Assembly: GCF_022096995.1 (NCBI RefSeq)
Contig: NZ_JACXGQ010000008.1
Location: 62,001 to 126,000 of the forward strand
Source of the DNA: Yoonia sp. I 8.24
GTDB lineage: Bacteria > Pseudomonadota > Alphaproteobacteria > Rhodobacterales > Rhodobacteraceae
Reading direction: 5' to 3'
Length of the DNA: 64,000 nt
Below are positions 1 to 7,574 of this stretch, piece by piece (the first letter of the stretch is position 1; every line of letters begins with the position of its first letter). The notes below the pieces were generated by a model, which ran no database searches, was not told the origin of the DNA, and was given only the letters and a program-made list of their open reading frames with translations. The position numbers and the translations under genes are program-made.

Positions 1-1680
1 CCGCCGGTTCTGCGCGCGTGCTTCGGGCGTGTCTTCGGGGTTGATGGGCTGGAACTCACCAAACCCATTTGCCGCCAAACGGCGTGGGTCGATATCCAAA
101 TCCTCTGACATAAAGCGCACCACAGAAAGTGCGCGTGCTTGGCTGAGTTCCCAATTGTCACGGTAGCGACCGCCGCCGCTCACGGGGATGTTGTCGGTAT
201 GCCCGTCAACGCGGATGACCCAATCAATGCCAGATGGGATATCGTCAGCGATGCCACGTAAGATACCTGCAATATTTGCGATTTCAGCCTCGCCCAGCGC
301 AGATAGGCGCGCGCTGCCGGGCTCAAAAAGAACCTCCGAAGAAAACACAAACCGGTCGCCTTCGATCCGCACGCGGTCTTGGCCTTCAAGGATTTGGCGC
401 AGTTCGCCAAAGAAATCGGATTTAAACTGTTCGAGGTTCTGGGCTTCGGCCTGCAATCGCTCGGCCTCTTCGGCAAGGCGCGCTGCTTCGGCTTCAAGCC
501 GAACACGTTCGGCCTCTTCGAGGGCCCGGCGCTGGCGTTCTTCGGAGACGACACGCGCCAACGCGGTGTTGAGCTGTGATCCAAGTGTTTCGATCTGGAC
601 CTGCGCCTCGCGGTCGGATTCTTCCGCGAGGTTAAGAAGGCTTTGCAAGCTTGCGACCTGTGTGCGCATTTCTGCGATCTGTTCGTTCATCAATGCGACT
701 TGGCGCTGGCTTTCTGCGGAAAGCGCTTCTTCAGCTGCAAGGGCGTCGTTTGCGATCGCAATAAGCTCGGCTTGGCGTGCGGCTTCGGAGGTTCGCACAT
801 CTTGATCGCCTTGTACCTGTGCCAATGCGGCGCGGGCTTCGGCCAGTTCGCGTTGCAGCGCATCGTTTTCCCCTGCCGCTTGATTGCGTAGCGCGTCCAA
901 TTCAGATTGCGCGGCGCGGGCGGCGGCCAGTAAGGTCAGCGTTTCCTCGGCTTCGCGGCGTTGTTGCTCAAGGTTCAGTGTCATCGCCGTTAATTCGGTG
1001 TCGGCGTTGGCGAGCCGTTCGCGCAGGGCCTCGGCGGCGGCGGCATCCGCTAGCTGTGCGATTTCTAGTTCTGATAATTCTGCTGCCTGTTCTGACGCCA
1101 CGGATTCTAGATCGGCAACCATTGATTCAAGTGCTTCGCGGCGCGCGGCAGCAAGGCGCGCTGCTTCGGCACCGCTGTCGATTTCTTCGCGGGCTTGGGC
1201 CAACGCGAGGTTCAGCGCGTCTTGATCGGACAACAGTTGCGATTTTTCGTCTTCTAGCGCGGTAATACTTGCAAGCGCGGCCGCCCGGTCGGATAGCAAC
1301 CCTGCAACTTGCGCTTCGAACGCTGTGATGTCGGTTTGCGCTTGCGCTAATGCCGCGTCCTGTGCGTCCCGGTCGGCCAAAAGCGATACGATCCGATTGG
1401 CTTGTCGGGTGGATTCTGCGTTGGCAGCATCAAGATCGGCTGACAATGCAGTGTTGCGATCTTGCGCGAGCCCAAGGGTGCTGGCCAGCGCCGCGACCTC
1501 AATGTTGAGCGCTTCAAGTTCGCTTTCTTGGCCGGTAATCGTTTGGCGCAGCACAAATTGGATCACCATGAAAATGGTCAGCACAAACATCAACACCAGC
1601 AAGAGCCCAGTCATCGCGTCAACAAAGCCCGGCCAGATGGCGTTTTGGAAACGGTTGGATTTTCTGCGGCTCAGCGCCAT
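1..1680 (-). CDS. OmpA/MotB-domain peptidoglycan-binding protein with long coiled coil (3' end cut by window)
   Basis: The frame stays open for 560 codons from ATG at 1680 to the window edge, so the C-terminus is missing. The N-terminus (MALSRRKSNRFQ) is followed by one membrane helix at about residues 20-42. A very long Ala/Glu/Gln/Arg-rich coiled coil covers about residues 45-425. The start of an OmpA-like domain follows, with the hallmark GHTD and a later ELSQARA stretch. The start lies just downstream of the ExbB/MotA-like gene (stop at 1684), so the two are probably one operon. The pair resembles a MotA/MotB or ExbB/ExbD-type energised complex with a wall anchor, distinct from the flagellar motA and motB found elsewhere in this window. 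The cellular job is unknown; envelope organisation or division is an inference. Confidence 0.8.
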   Translation of the reverse strand, partial: MALSRRKSNRFQNAIWPGFVDAMTGLLLVLMFVLTIFMVIQFVLRQTITGQESELEALNIEVAALASTLGLAQDRNTALSADLDAANAESTRQANRIVSLLADRDAQDAALAQAQTDITAFEAQVAGLLSDRAAALASITALEDEKSQLLSDQDALNLALAQAREEIDSGAEAARLAAARREALESMVADLESVASEQAAELSELEIAQLADAAAAEALRERLANADTELTAMTLNLEQQRREAEETLTLLAAARAAQSELDALRNQAAGENDALQRELAEARAALAQVQGDQDVRTSEAARQAELIAIANDALAAEEALSAESQRQVALMNEQIAEMRTQVASLQSLLNLAEESDREAQVQIETLGSQLNTALARVVSEERQRRALEEAERVRLEAEAARLAEEAERLQAEAQNLEQFKSDFFGELRQILEGQDRVRIEGDRFVFSSEVLFEPGSARLSALGEAEIANIAGILRGIADDIPSGIDWVIRVDGHTDNIPVSGGGRYRDNWELSQARALSVVRFMSEDLDIDPRRLAANGFGEFQPINPEDTPEARAQNRR

Positions 1681-1683
1681 GGG

Positions 1684-2832
1684 TTAGCCCCGTTCCCGGA
1701 TCGCACTGGCCAGATTGGCCAGATCCATACGTAGATCGCCGATCGCTTCTTGGCGTCCAGCGGACATTTCTTCGAGGATGCGTAACATTTGCACGTCGAT
1801 TGACCGCAGGCGCATCCGGCTTTCGGCGTCGATGCCTTCCATGCCGCTATCATCAAGCTTTTTGATCAGCTTTTCTTGCCCGTCTGCGATCCGTTCAAAG
1901 ACGTTGTTATTGCTGCTTGCTGTTGTGATATGCGCAAGCTGTTCGACTGCGGCTGCAAGTTTGGCAAAGCGTTGATCGGTTTGTTCGCGATCCGCGTCGT
2001 TCTGGCCGATGGTCATCTGCATCGTGTCCATCAATTCGCTGAGCTGATCCGCGAATGCGTCAAGCCCGCCAATACCGGCGCCACCGCCTTCTTCGCCATC
2101 GATACCGACGCGCGTGATGGTCGACAGCCATTCTTCGAGTTCGCGGTAGAACCGATTTTGGCCGTGGCCAGCAAAGAGTTCAAGCAACCCGACAATCAGC
2201 GACCCAGCAAGCCCCAACAAAGAGCTGGAAAAGGCCGTGCCCATGCCGCCAAGCTGTGCTTCAAGCCCTGACTGCAAGCGCGCGAAAATATCCGCACCGC
2301 TTTCGCCTTCGCCGGGATTAAGCGAGCGAATGGTGTCGACCAAGGCCGGAACGGTTGTTGCAAGACCATAGAATGTCCCCAAAAGACCAAGAAAGATCAG
2401 GACATTCCCGATATAGCGGGTGATTTCGCGGTCTTCGTCGATCCGCTGCGCGACGGAATCAAGGATAGAGCGTCCTGAGCTGGATGATACTTGCGTGCGC
2501 GCGCCACGTGACCGCAACAATGTCGCCAAAGGCGCAAGCAATGACGGCGCTTTTGTAAAGTTGTGTCCGCCCGTTTCCTTGGCAAAATGTTCGATCCAGC
2601 CGACTGATTTCATCAGTTGGAAAACTTGATTGACGCAGGACAAAACCCCAAGCGCAAACACCGTCAGGATCACAGCGTTCAAATAGGGGTTGGAATTGTA
2701 GATCGCCATCAACTGACTAAGCCCAAGGTAAAACCCTGCCCCTACCAGCCCAAGAACGACGAGCATGAAAATGATTTGCCGAATTGGCTGCGAAAATTGC
2801 GGCTGCGCTTTGGCTTCCCGTTTGTCAGACAA
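1684..2832 (-). CDS. MotA/TolQ/ExbB-like proton channel family protein
   Basis: This 382-residue protein has membrane segments near residues 20-40 and 50-72, then a pair at about 138-160 and 195-220 in the GTFYGLATTV and GMGTAFSSSLLGLAGS contexts typical of the TolQ/ExbB/MotA channel fold. A long cytoplasmic, helical C-terminus follows. It lies directly upstream of the OmpA-domain coiled-coil gene with 3 bases between them. It is unlike the flagellar MotA at 17307-18176, so it is probably a separate ion-driven envelope machine. The family assignment is firm; the exact role is not known. Confidence 0.8.
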   Translation of the reverse strand: MSDKREAKAQPQFSQPIRQIIFMLVVLGLVGAGFYLGLSQLMAIYNSNPYLNAVILTVFALGVLSCVNQVFQLMKSVGWIEHFAKETGGHNFTKAPSLLAPLATLLRSRGARTQVSSSSGRSILDSVAQRIDEDREITRYIGNVLIFLGLLGTFYGLATTVPALVDTIRSLNPGEGESGADIFARLQSGLEAQLGGMGTAFSSSLLGLAGSLIVGLLELFAGHGQNRFYRELEEWLSTITRVGIDGEEGGGAGIGGLDAFADQLSELMDTMQMTIGQNDADREQTDQRFAKLAAAVEQLAHITTASSNNNVFERIADGQEKLIKKLDDSGMEGIDAESRMRLRSIDVQMLRILEEMSAGRQEAIGDLRMDLANLASAIRERG

Positions 2833-2919
2833 GATGGGAGTCCTTATTCCTGAATTACCCTATCGCCTCATACCACTAACGGCGAAATACGGCGCATATA
2901 AATTATAATGGCGACCAAT

Positions 2920-3450
2920 TCATGTTGCCGTCAAGGCACGCACCCGGTCGACAAGCCAAGTCATTTCGGCGTCGCGGATATTCATTTGGTCTAAATGGGC
3001 GGCGGTATTGTATAGGTATTCAGTATTTGGCCCGCGCCCACCAACCGCTGTCGCAATCATTTTCGCCTGTTTTTCAAGCGCGAATTGGCAATATTGTTCG
3101 TGTTCTGGGTCGATGACATAGGCCAGGGCGCGGATCGTTTCATCAGCGTCGGTTTTCAAATCGACATGTGCTTCGAAATAGGCCGAAGAGATCAACTCGC
3201 GTTCCCGTAACTCAGCAAGGACTCTGTTCTCTTCGTTCGGGGCGACCTGAAATGCTACGCCGGTACAGCGCGCGCCGGGGGCCGCATCAAGCGCAAGTAC
3301 AAGACCTGGTTCTTCTTCTGACCCGCGATGGTGGATTGAAAGCATGCAAAAGCTGCGGTGATAGTCGTGTAAGCAGGCTTTGACCGTTTGTGCCGGGACA
3401 AAACCGGGGTTCCAGAGCAGTGATCCGTATCCGAAAACCCAAAGCGACAT
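2920..3450 (-). CDS. ChaC-like gamma-glutamylcyclotransferase
   Basis: This 176-residue protein opens with VFGYGSLLWNPGF, the substrate-binding YGSL loop of the ChaC branch of the gamma-glutamylcyclotransferase fold. The LRERELISS stretch near residues 81-89 carries the expected catalytic glutamate (about E85). ChaC enzymes cleave cytosolic glutathione into 5-oxoproline and Cys-Gly. The length matches short bacterial ChaC proteins. It lies between the ExbB-like gene and idi on the same strand, with no clear functional link to either. Confidence 0.88.
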   Translation of the reverse strand: MSLWVFGYGSLLWNPGFVPAQTVKACLHDYHRSFCMLSIHHRGSEEEPGLVLALDAAPGARCTGVAFQVAPNEENRVLAELRERELISSAYFEAHVDLKTDADETIRALAYVIDPEHEQYCQFALEKQAKMIATAVGGRGPNTEYLYNTAAHLDQMNIRDAEMTWLVDRVRALTAT

Positions 3451-3507
3451 GATGCATTCCTTCTGATACAGCCCATAAACACCGGATTGGACTGGACGAA
3501 AAGCCCC

Positions 3508-4035
3508 TTAGCGGTCGCCGCCCAAAATCGTCGTAACGTGGTCACGAAGATAGATGTGCAGCCACGGAGTGTAGTTTTCGGGTGCGCGGGCCATATCGGC
3601 TGCAAGATCATTAAAACGGATCCACTGCGTCGCCATGACCTCCTCCGGGTTGGGGGTAAACGTCAGACTATCGGGCGCCTGACCCGTGAAAATCGCGACA
3701 ACCTCATGCTCAATCAACCCATCGCCAACCTCGGCGCGGTATTCAATCGTGTCGCGGTAGGTCAGGGGGATACCGGTGATGCCTAGTTCTTCTTGCAGGC
3801 GCCGCTGTGCGCAATCCCCATCGGTCTCATTCCACAGCGGATGGGTGCAGCAGGTGTTCGCCCACATCCCCGGTGTATGGTATTTCTCTAGTGCGCGCTG
3901 CTGGATAAGCACATGCTCACCTTGCATCAAAAAGACGCTGACGGCCTTATGTTTCAGGCCCTTTTGGTGGACCTCTAATTTTTCAACGGGAGTAAGACCG
4001 CCATCTACCCACGCTGGAATCATTTGTTTTGACAT
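3508..4035 (-). CDS. idi: Isopentenyl-diphosphate delta-isomerase, type I
   Basis: The enzyme interconverts isopentenyl and dimethylallyl diphosphate for isoprenoid synthesis, including quinone tails and carotenoids. The Nudix-like fold is recognisable. NTCCTHP holds the catalytic cysteine (C63) and metal-ligand histidine (H65), RRLQEELGI is the Nudix-type helix, and LIEHEV holds the second catalytic glutamate region. The ATG at 4035 is preferred because GGGGCT lies 6 bases upstream; an in-frame GTG at 4041 is an alternative. The length of 175 residues fits the family. It is divergent from the ThuA gene. Confidence 0.93.
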   Translation of the reverse strand: MSKQMIPAWVDGGLTPVEKLEVHQKGLKHKAVSVFLMQGEHVLIQQRALEKYHTPGMWANTCCTHPLWNETDGDCAQRRLQEELGITGIPLTYRDTIEYRAEVGDGLIEHEVVAIFTGQAPDSLTFTPNPEEVMATQWIRFNDLAADMARAPENYTPWLHIYLRDHVTTILGGDR

Positions 4036-4138
4036 AATCACAGCCCCAATGTGTGTGTGCAGCTATAACGGCGGACTGGTGAAATTGCACCCCATCCGCC
4101 CATGCGTATCTTGCGTTCTGCGTATCTCTGGCGCAACG

Positions 4139-4160
4139 TCTCCCAAAGCGCTTTGGGAGA
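4139..4160. promoter_or_regulatory. Perfect 22-bp palindrome, probable LacI-family operator
   Basis: The 22 bases form two exactly complementary 11-base arms meeting at a central CG step, with core CAAAGCGCTTTG. LacI/GalR regulators of sugar genes commonly bind even palindromes with a central CG and flanking AAAG/CTTT. The site ends 11 bases before the ATG of the ThuA-like gene and directly abuts its Shine-Dalgarno sequence, so a bound repressor would block transcription of that operon. No LacI regulator gene lies in the window, so it would act from elsewhere. Confidence 0.7.
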
Positions 4161-4171
4161 AGGAGAAGCCG

Positions 4172-4954
4172 ATGACAATTCGTGTGGTAGTATGGGGCGA
4201 GAACGTCCATGAAAAAACCAATAAAGTAGTGTCAGATATCTATCCCGATGGAATGCACAGTGCGATTGCCGCCGCGCTAACCGGCGGTGGAGTTCAGGCT
4301 GAAACCGCGACGCTACAAGACCCTGAACATGGGCTGCCCGAAGAAAGGCTTGCCCAAACGGATGTGTTACTTTGGTGGGGCCACGCCGCACACGGTGACG
4401 TGTCAGACGAGGTTGTTGAACGCGTCGCCGACCATGTGAATGCGGGCATGGGCCTTATTTTGCTGCATTCCGCGCATTTCGCCAAGATTTTCAAACACCT
4501 GATGGGCACGCCCTGCAACCTGACATGGCGTGAGGCGGGCGAACGTGAACGGCTTTGGGTGACGTCACGCAATCATCCGATTGCAGCAGGACTACCCGAT
4601 CATTTTGAGCTTGAGCACGAAGAAATGTACGGCGAACCTTTTGGCGTGCCTGAACCGCTTGAAACCGTGTTTATCAGTTGGTTCCAAGGTGGCGAGGTGT
4701 TCCGTTCGGGGCTGACCTATAAGCGTGGTGCGGGGAATGTTTTCTATTTCCGTCCGGGGCATGAAACCTATCCCACCTATCACGACGCAAATGTGCAGCG
4801 CGTTTTGCAAAATGCGGTGCGCTGGGCACATAACCCGGCCCCGCGCATTGCCCAAGTGAATGACGCCCCCAATGTGCCTGTTGATCAAGCGCTGGAACCG
4901 ATCACCGAACGCGGACCGCGGTTGCATCAAGACGGCGAAGAGGGTTTCAAGTGA
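4172..4954 (+). CDS. ThuA domain-containing protein (trehalose-utilisation-like)
   Basis: This 260-residue protein shows the ThuA/glutamine-amidotransferase-like fold: DVLLWWGHAAHGDVSDEV, then GMGLILLHSAHFAKIF, TWREAGERERLWV and HPIAAGLPDHFELEHEEMYG. ThuA proteins occur in alphaproteobacterial sugar and cyclitol catabolic operons; the reaction of most members is undefined. The start ATG at 4172 follows an AGGAG site. Its TGA overlaps the GTG start of the downstream oxidoreductase, so the two are translationally coupled. The palindrome at 4139-4160 suggests sugar-responsive repression. Confidence 0.85.
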   Translation: MTIRVVVWGENVHEKTNKVVSDIYPDGMHSAIAAALTGGGVQAETATLQDPEHGLPEERLAQTDVLLWWGHAAHGDVSDEVVERVADHVNAGMGLILLHSAHFAKIFKHLMGTPCNLTWREAGERERLWVTSRNHPIAAGLPDHFELEHEEMYGEPFGVPEPLETVFISWFQGGEVFRSGLTYKRGAGNVFYFRPGHETYPTYHDANVQRVLQNAVRWAHNPAPRIAQVNDAPNVPVDQALEPITERGPRLHQDGEEGFK

Positions 4955-6000
4955 TCCGTGTGTTGATCATTGGCACTGGTGGCATGGCGAACGAACACGC
5001 CGAAAGCTATGCCGCGATGGATGGGGTCGCGGTCGTCGCGGGTGTTGATCCGAATGCGCAAAACCTGCACGCATTTAATGCTAAACATGGGATTACCCAT
5101 GCCTTCGATGATATCCAAGACGCGCTTGCGTGGGGCGAATTTGATGCGGTTTCGAACGTCACGCCCGATGCGATTCACCACCGCACGACTATTCCGTTGC
5201 TTGCCGCAGGAAAACATGTGCTTTGCGAAAAACCGCTAGCGGTAAACGCCGGTGATGCTGAAGAAATGGCGCGCGCAGCACAGGCTGCCGGCGTGGTGAA
5301 TATGGTCAATCTCACCTACCGCAATGTACCCGCGCTGATGCAGGCGGCAGAAATGGTCGCAGAGGGGAAGATCGGGGCTGTGCGCCACTTTGAGGCTTCT
5401 TATCTACAAAGCTGGCTGACCCAGCCTGCTTGGGGCGACTGGCGGGTCGAGGACCAATGGCTCTGGCGGCTGTCCATGCAGCACGGGTCGATGGGCGTCT
5501 TGGGTGATGTTGGTGTACATATTTTGGATTTCGCGACATTTGCCGCAGGGTCAGATACAGCGCGCGTGTCCTGTAGGCTGCAGACATTTGAAAAGACTGC
5601 AAGCAATCAGATTGGTGCGTACTCGCTTGATGCCAACGACAGTATGACAATGCAAGTCGCGCTTGAAAACGGCGCAATCGGCGTGATCCACGCCAGCCGG
5701 TTTGCCAGCGGTCATATCAACGACCTGCGGTTGCGCTTGTTTGGGACCGATGGCGGGCTTGAGGTGCAGTTCGAAAATGAGATTAGCACATTGCGGTCTT
5801 GCATCGGTGGCGACATGCTCACTGCAGCTTGGACAGATGTCCCATTGCGCGCAGTTGCGTCCAATTACACCCGTTTTATTGATGCAATCCGATCCCAAAC
5901 GCAGGTGAGCCCTGACTTTGCGCGCGGCGCAGCACTACAGCGCGTTTTGGACCGCGCCGTGTGTTCAGACACAGACCACGCGCGCGATCAAGCGGTTTAA
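4951..6000 (+). CDS. Gfo/Idh/MocA family NAD(P)-dependent oxidoreductase
   Basis: This 349-residue protein has an N-terminal Rossmann segment (VLIIGTGGMANEHAESY), the family CEKPLAVN motif with its catalytic lysine near residue 94, and the C-terminal beta-sheet domain used for substrate binding and oligomerisation. The GTG start at 4951 overlaps the ThuA stop codon. Members oxidise sugars, inositols or related polyols. Pairing with ThuA under a LacI-like operator suggests a sugar or polyol substrate, but the exact one cannot be read from sequence. Confidence 0.88.
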   Translation: MIRVLIIGTGGMANEHAESYAAMDGVAVVAGVDPNAQNLHAFNAKHGITHAFDDIQDALAWGEFDAVSNVTPDAIHHRTTIPLLAAGKHVLCEKPLAVNAGDAEEMARAAQAAGVVNMVNLTYRNVPALMQAAEMVAEGKIGAVRHFEASYLQSWLTQPAWGDWRVEDQWLWRLSMQHGSMGVLGDVGVHILDFATFAAGSDTARVSCRLQTFEKTASNQIGAYSLDANDSMTMQVALENGAIGVIHASRFASGHINDLRLRLFGTDGGLEVQFENEISTLRSCIGGDMLTAAWTDVPLRAVASNYTRFIDAIRSQTQVSPDFARGAALQRVLDRAVCSDTDHARDQAV

Positions 6001-6002
6001 TT

Positions 6003-6026
6003 GGGGCACCGTACGGTGCCTCTTTT
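6003..6026 (+). terminator. Intrinsic terminator after the ThuA-oxidoreductase operon
   Basis: A perfect inverted repeat (GGCACC, GTAC loop, GGTGCC), extendable by two pairs, starts 3 bases after the stop codon and runs into TCTTTT. It closes the two-gene operon. Confidence 0.8.
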
Positions 6027-6143
6027 GACTTTTATTCGCATCCAAGGTTGGTTTCACCGGTGGGCTTTGGCCATTAAGCGGGTTTTTGAACACATTCCGG
6101 AAAGGTTTTCACCGTAGCGTCGGGGCGAATGAGAAGGTTTGGC

Positions 6144-6551
6144 ATGAACAATATACTTGTCCCTTTGGCGGCCGCCGATCTGATTGACCGGATCGTGGTG
6201 CTGCAATTGCGGCTAGAAATCGGGGTGCATGATCAGCACCATGCTGCGACCGCAAGGCAAAAAGCGCTGCTTGATCGCTTGGCCGACCGGATATTGCCAC
6301 GCGACGACGAACTCGGTCGTATCTGGGGGCGGCTCTATACGGCGCGGCGCGATCTTCATACGCTTGAAGAGGATTTGCGCGCCTGCGATGAACGTGGCGA
6401 ATTTGGTGTCCCCTTTGTTGCGCTGACACGCGCGCTTTTGGCCGCGCGCGATGGGTTAGATGCCATACGTGCCGAGATAGATGCCCATCTTGGTGCGCCG
6501 TTTGCACCCAAAGGCGGTGTTCTGTGCGAACAAGAGGTCGTTGATCACTAA
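6144..6551 (+). CDS. DUF6165-like small protein upstream of motB
   Basis: This is a 135-residue helical protein. Near the N-terminus is DLIDRIVVLQLRLEIG, then ELGRIWGRLYTARRDLHTLEEDL, then FVALTRALLAARDGLDAIRAEI. This layout (initiating LIDKI-type helix, long middle helix, LAR helix, C-terminal IK/IRAEI) resembles DUF6165, a family of unknown function. ATG 6144 is preferred to ATG 6129 because AGAAGG lies 6 bases before it. It sits about 90 bases upstream of motB on the same strand, but a CtrA-like box lies between them, so cotranscription is uncertain. Confidence 0.6.
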   Translation: MNNILVPLAAADLIDRIVVLQLRLEIGVHDQHHAATARQKALLDRLADRILPRDDELGRIWGRLYTARRDLHTLEEDLRACDERGEFGVPFVALTRALLAARDGLDAIRAEIDAHLGAPFAPKGGVLCEQEVVDH

Positions 6552-6580
6552 ACCTGCACAATTTGTCATAAAACCAATCG

Positions 6581-6595
6581 TTAAACCTGCCTTCA
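6581..6595. promoter_or_regulatory. CtrA-like box upstream of motB
   Basis: TTAA, seven bases, TTCA: seven of eight positions of the CtrA consensus TTAA-N7-TTAA with exact spacing, about 50 bases upstream of the motB ATG. CtrA controls flagellar genes in many Rhodobacteraceae. The match here is an inference. Confidence 0.4.
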
Positions 6596-6642
6596 TACCC
6601 CTGCCGTTATCGATGCTTTTGGGTGAACTATGAGGTGGCGAA

Positions 6643-7482
6643 ATGGGTGCAAATTCAAATGCTCCGGTGATTATTAAACGTAAAAAGGTTGTTGGTGGTG
6701 GTGGCCACCATGGCGGGGCATGGAAAGTAGCCTATGCCGATTTTGTAACTGCAATGATGGCCTTCTTTATGCTTATGTGGCTGTTGAATGCGACGACCGA
6801 ACAGCAACGCAAAGGGATTGCTGATTATTTTTCCCCGACGATTCCGATTAACCGGATTTCCGGGGGTGGTTCTGGTGCATTTGGCGGCGCAGACATCTTT
6901 ACCGAAGATTCGCTCGCCCAAAGCGGGACGGGCATCAGCCAGCCGACCATTGGTCAAAACCCCGTCCGCGTCGAAGAGGCAACCGCAGGTGAAGCAGCCG
7001 CCGTGGCGGCACAGGTCGCGGCGCTGCGCGATATTGAAGCGGTACTCATGGGGGCGGGCGGAGAAAGCATGGTGTCGGATCAAGCGCTGCGACATATTGT
7101 GACCCGGCTCACAGATGAAGGGCTGATCATCGAAATATTTGACCTGCCAGAGGCAGAAATTTTTCTGCCGGGCACTACTACTCCGCATCCGATAACGGCT
7201 GAAATCGCGGTAATTTTGGCGCGGTTGTTCGATGTGGTGCAAAACCCTGTCGTCATCAAAGGGCATCTGCGTGCGACAACGGTCCTTGCCGTGGATAATC
7301 CGATTTGGGAACTGTCAAGCGGGCGGGCCTCCCAAATGCGGCTCATGCTAGAGGCTGGGGGGCTTGATCCGCGGCGTATCGCGCGATTGACAGGGGCGGG
7401 TGACCGCGCGCCAGCGGTCGCGGATGCAACCGCGCTGCGCAACAATCGGATCGAAATCATTTTGCTGCGATCGGATATTTGA
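6643..7482 (+). CDS. motB: Flagellar motor stator protein MotB
   Basis: This is a 279-residue stator subunit. The N-terminal cytoplasmic KRKKVVGGGGHHGGAWKVAY is followed by a single membrane helix whose start carries the proton-binding aspartate (YADFVTAMMAFF, D33). The periplasmic plug region contains DYFSP. The C-terminal OmpA-like fold covers about residues 140-277. The usual GHTD of peptidoglycan-binding domains reads GHLRA here, so the wall-binding site departs from the canonical one; SSGRASQMRLMLEAGGL keeps the rest of the signature. Its partner motA is about 10 kb downstream rather than adjacent. Confidence 0.93.
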   Translation: MGANSNAPVIIKRKKVVGGGGHHGGAWKVAYADFVTAMMAFFMLMWLLNATTEQQRKGIADYFSPTIPINRISGGGSGAFGGADIFTEDSLAQSGTGISQPTIGQNPVRVEEATAGEAAAVAAQVAALRDIEAVLMGAGGESMVSDQALRHIVTRLTDEGLIIEIFDLPEAEIFLPGTTTPHPITAEIAVILARLFDVVQNPVVIKGHLRATTVLAVDNPIWELSSGRASQMRLMLEAGGLDPRRIARLTGAGDRAPAVADATALRNNRIEIILLRSDI

Positions 7483-7503
7483 AAATGGATTGTATTTTAT
7501 GCG

Positions 7504-7518
7504 TTAGGGCGACGTTAA
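7504..7518. promoter_or_regulatory. CtrA-like box upstream of flgE
   Basis: TTAG, seven bases, TTAA: seven of eight consensus positions with exact spacing, 56 bases before the flgE ATG. A TTAAG half-site repeats slightly downstream. This is the likely control point for the flgE-flgK-flgL-flgI operon. Confidence 0.45.
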
Positions 7519-7574
7519 GTCTGGGCGCTTAAGCAGGAAGGAACGTTAGATTCCCGACCCAGAAAGGCTCCGCC

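Noticed and set aside
188..805. Rightward open frames in the first 1.7 kb
   Set aside because: They are antisense to the long coiled-coil OmpA-domain gene, with low-complexity Ser/Arg composition and no family resemblance.
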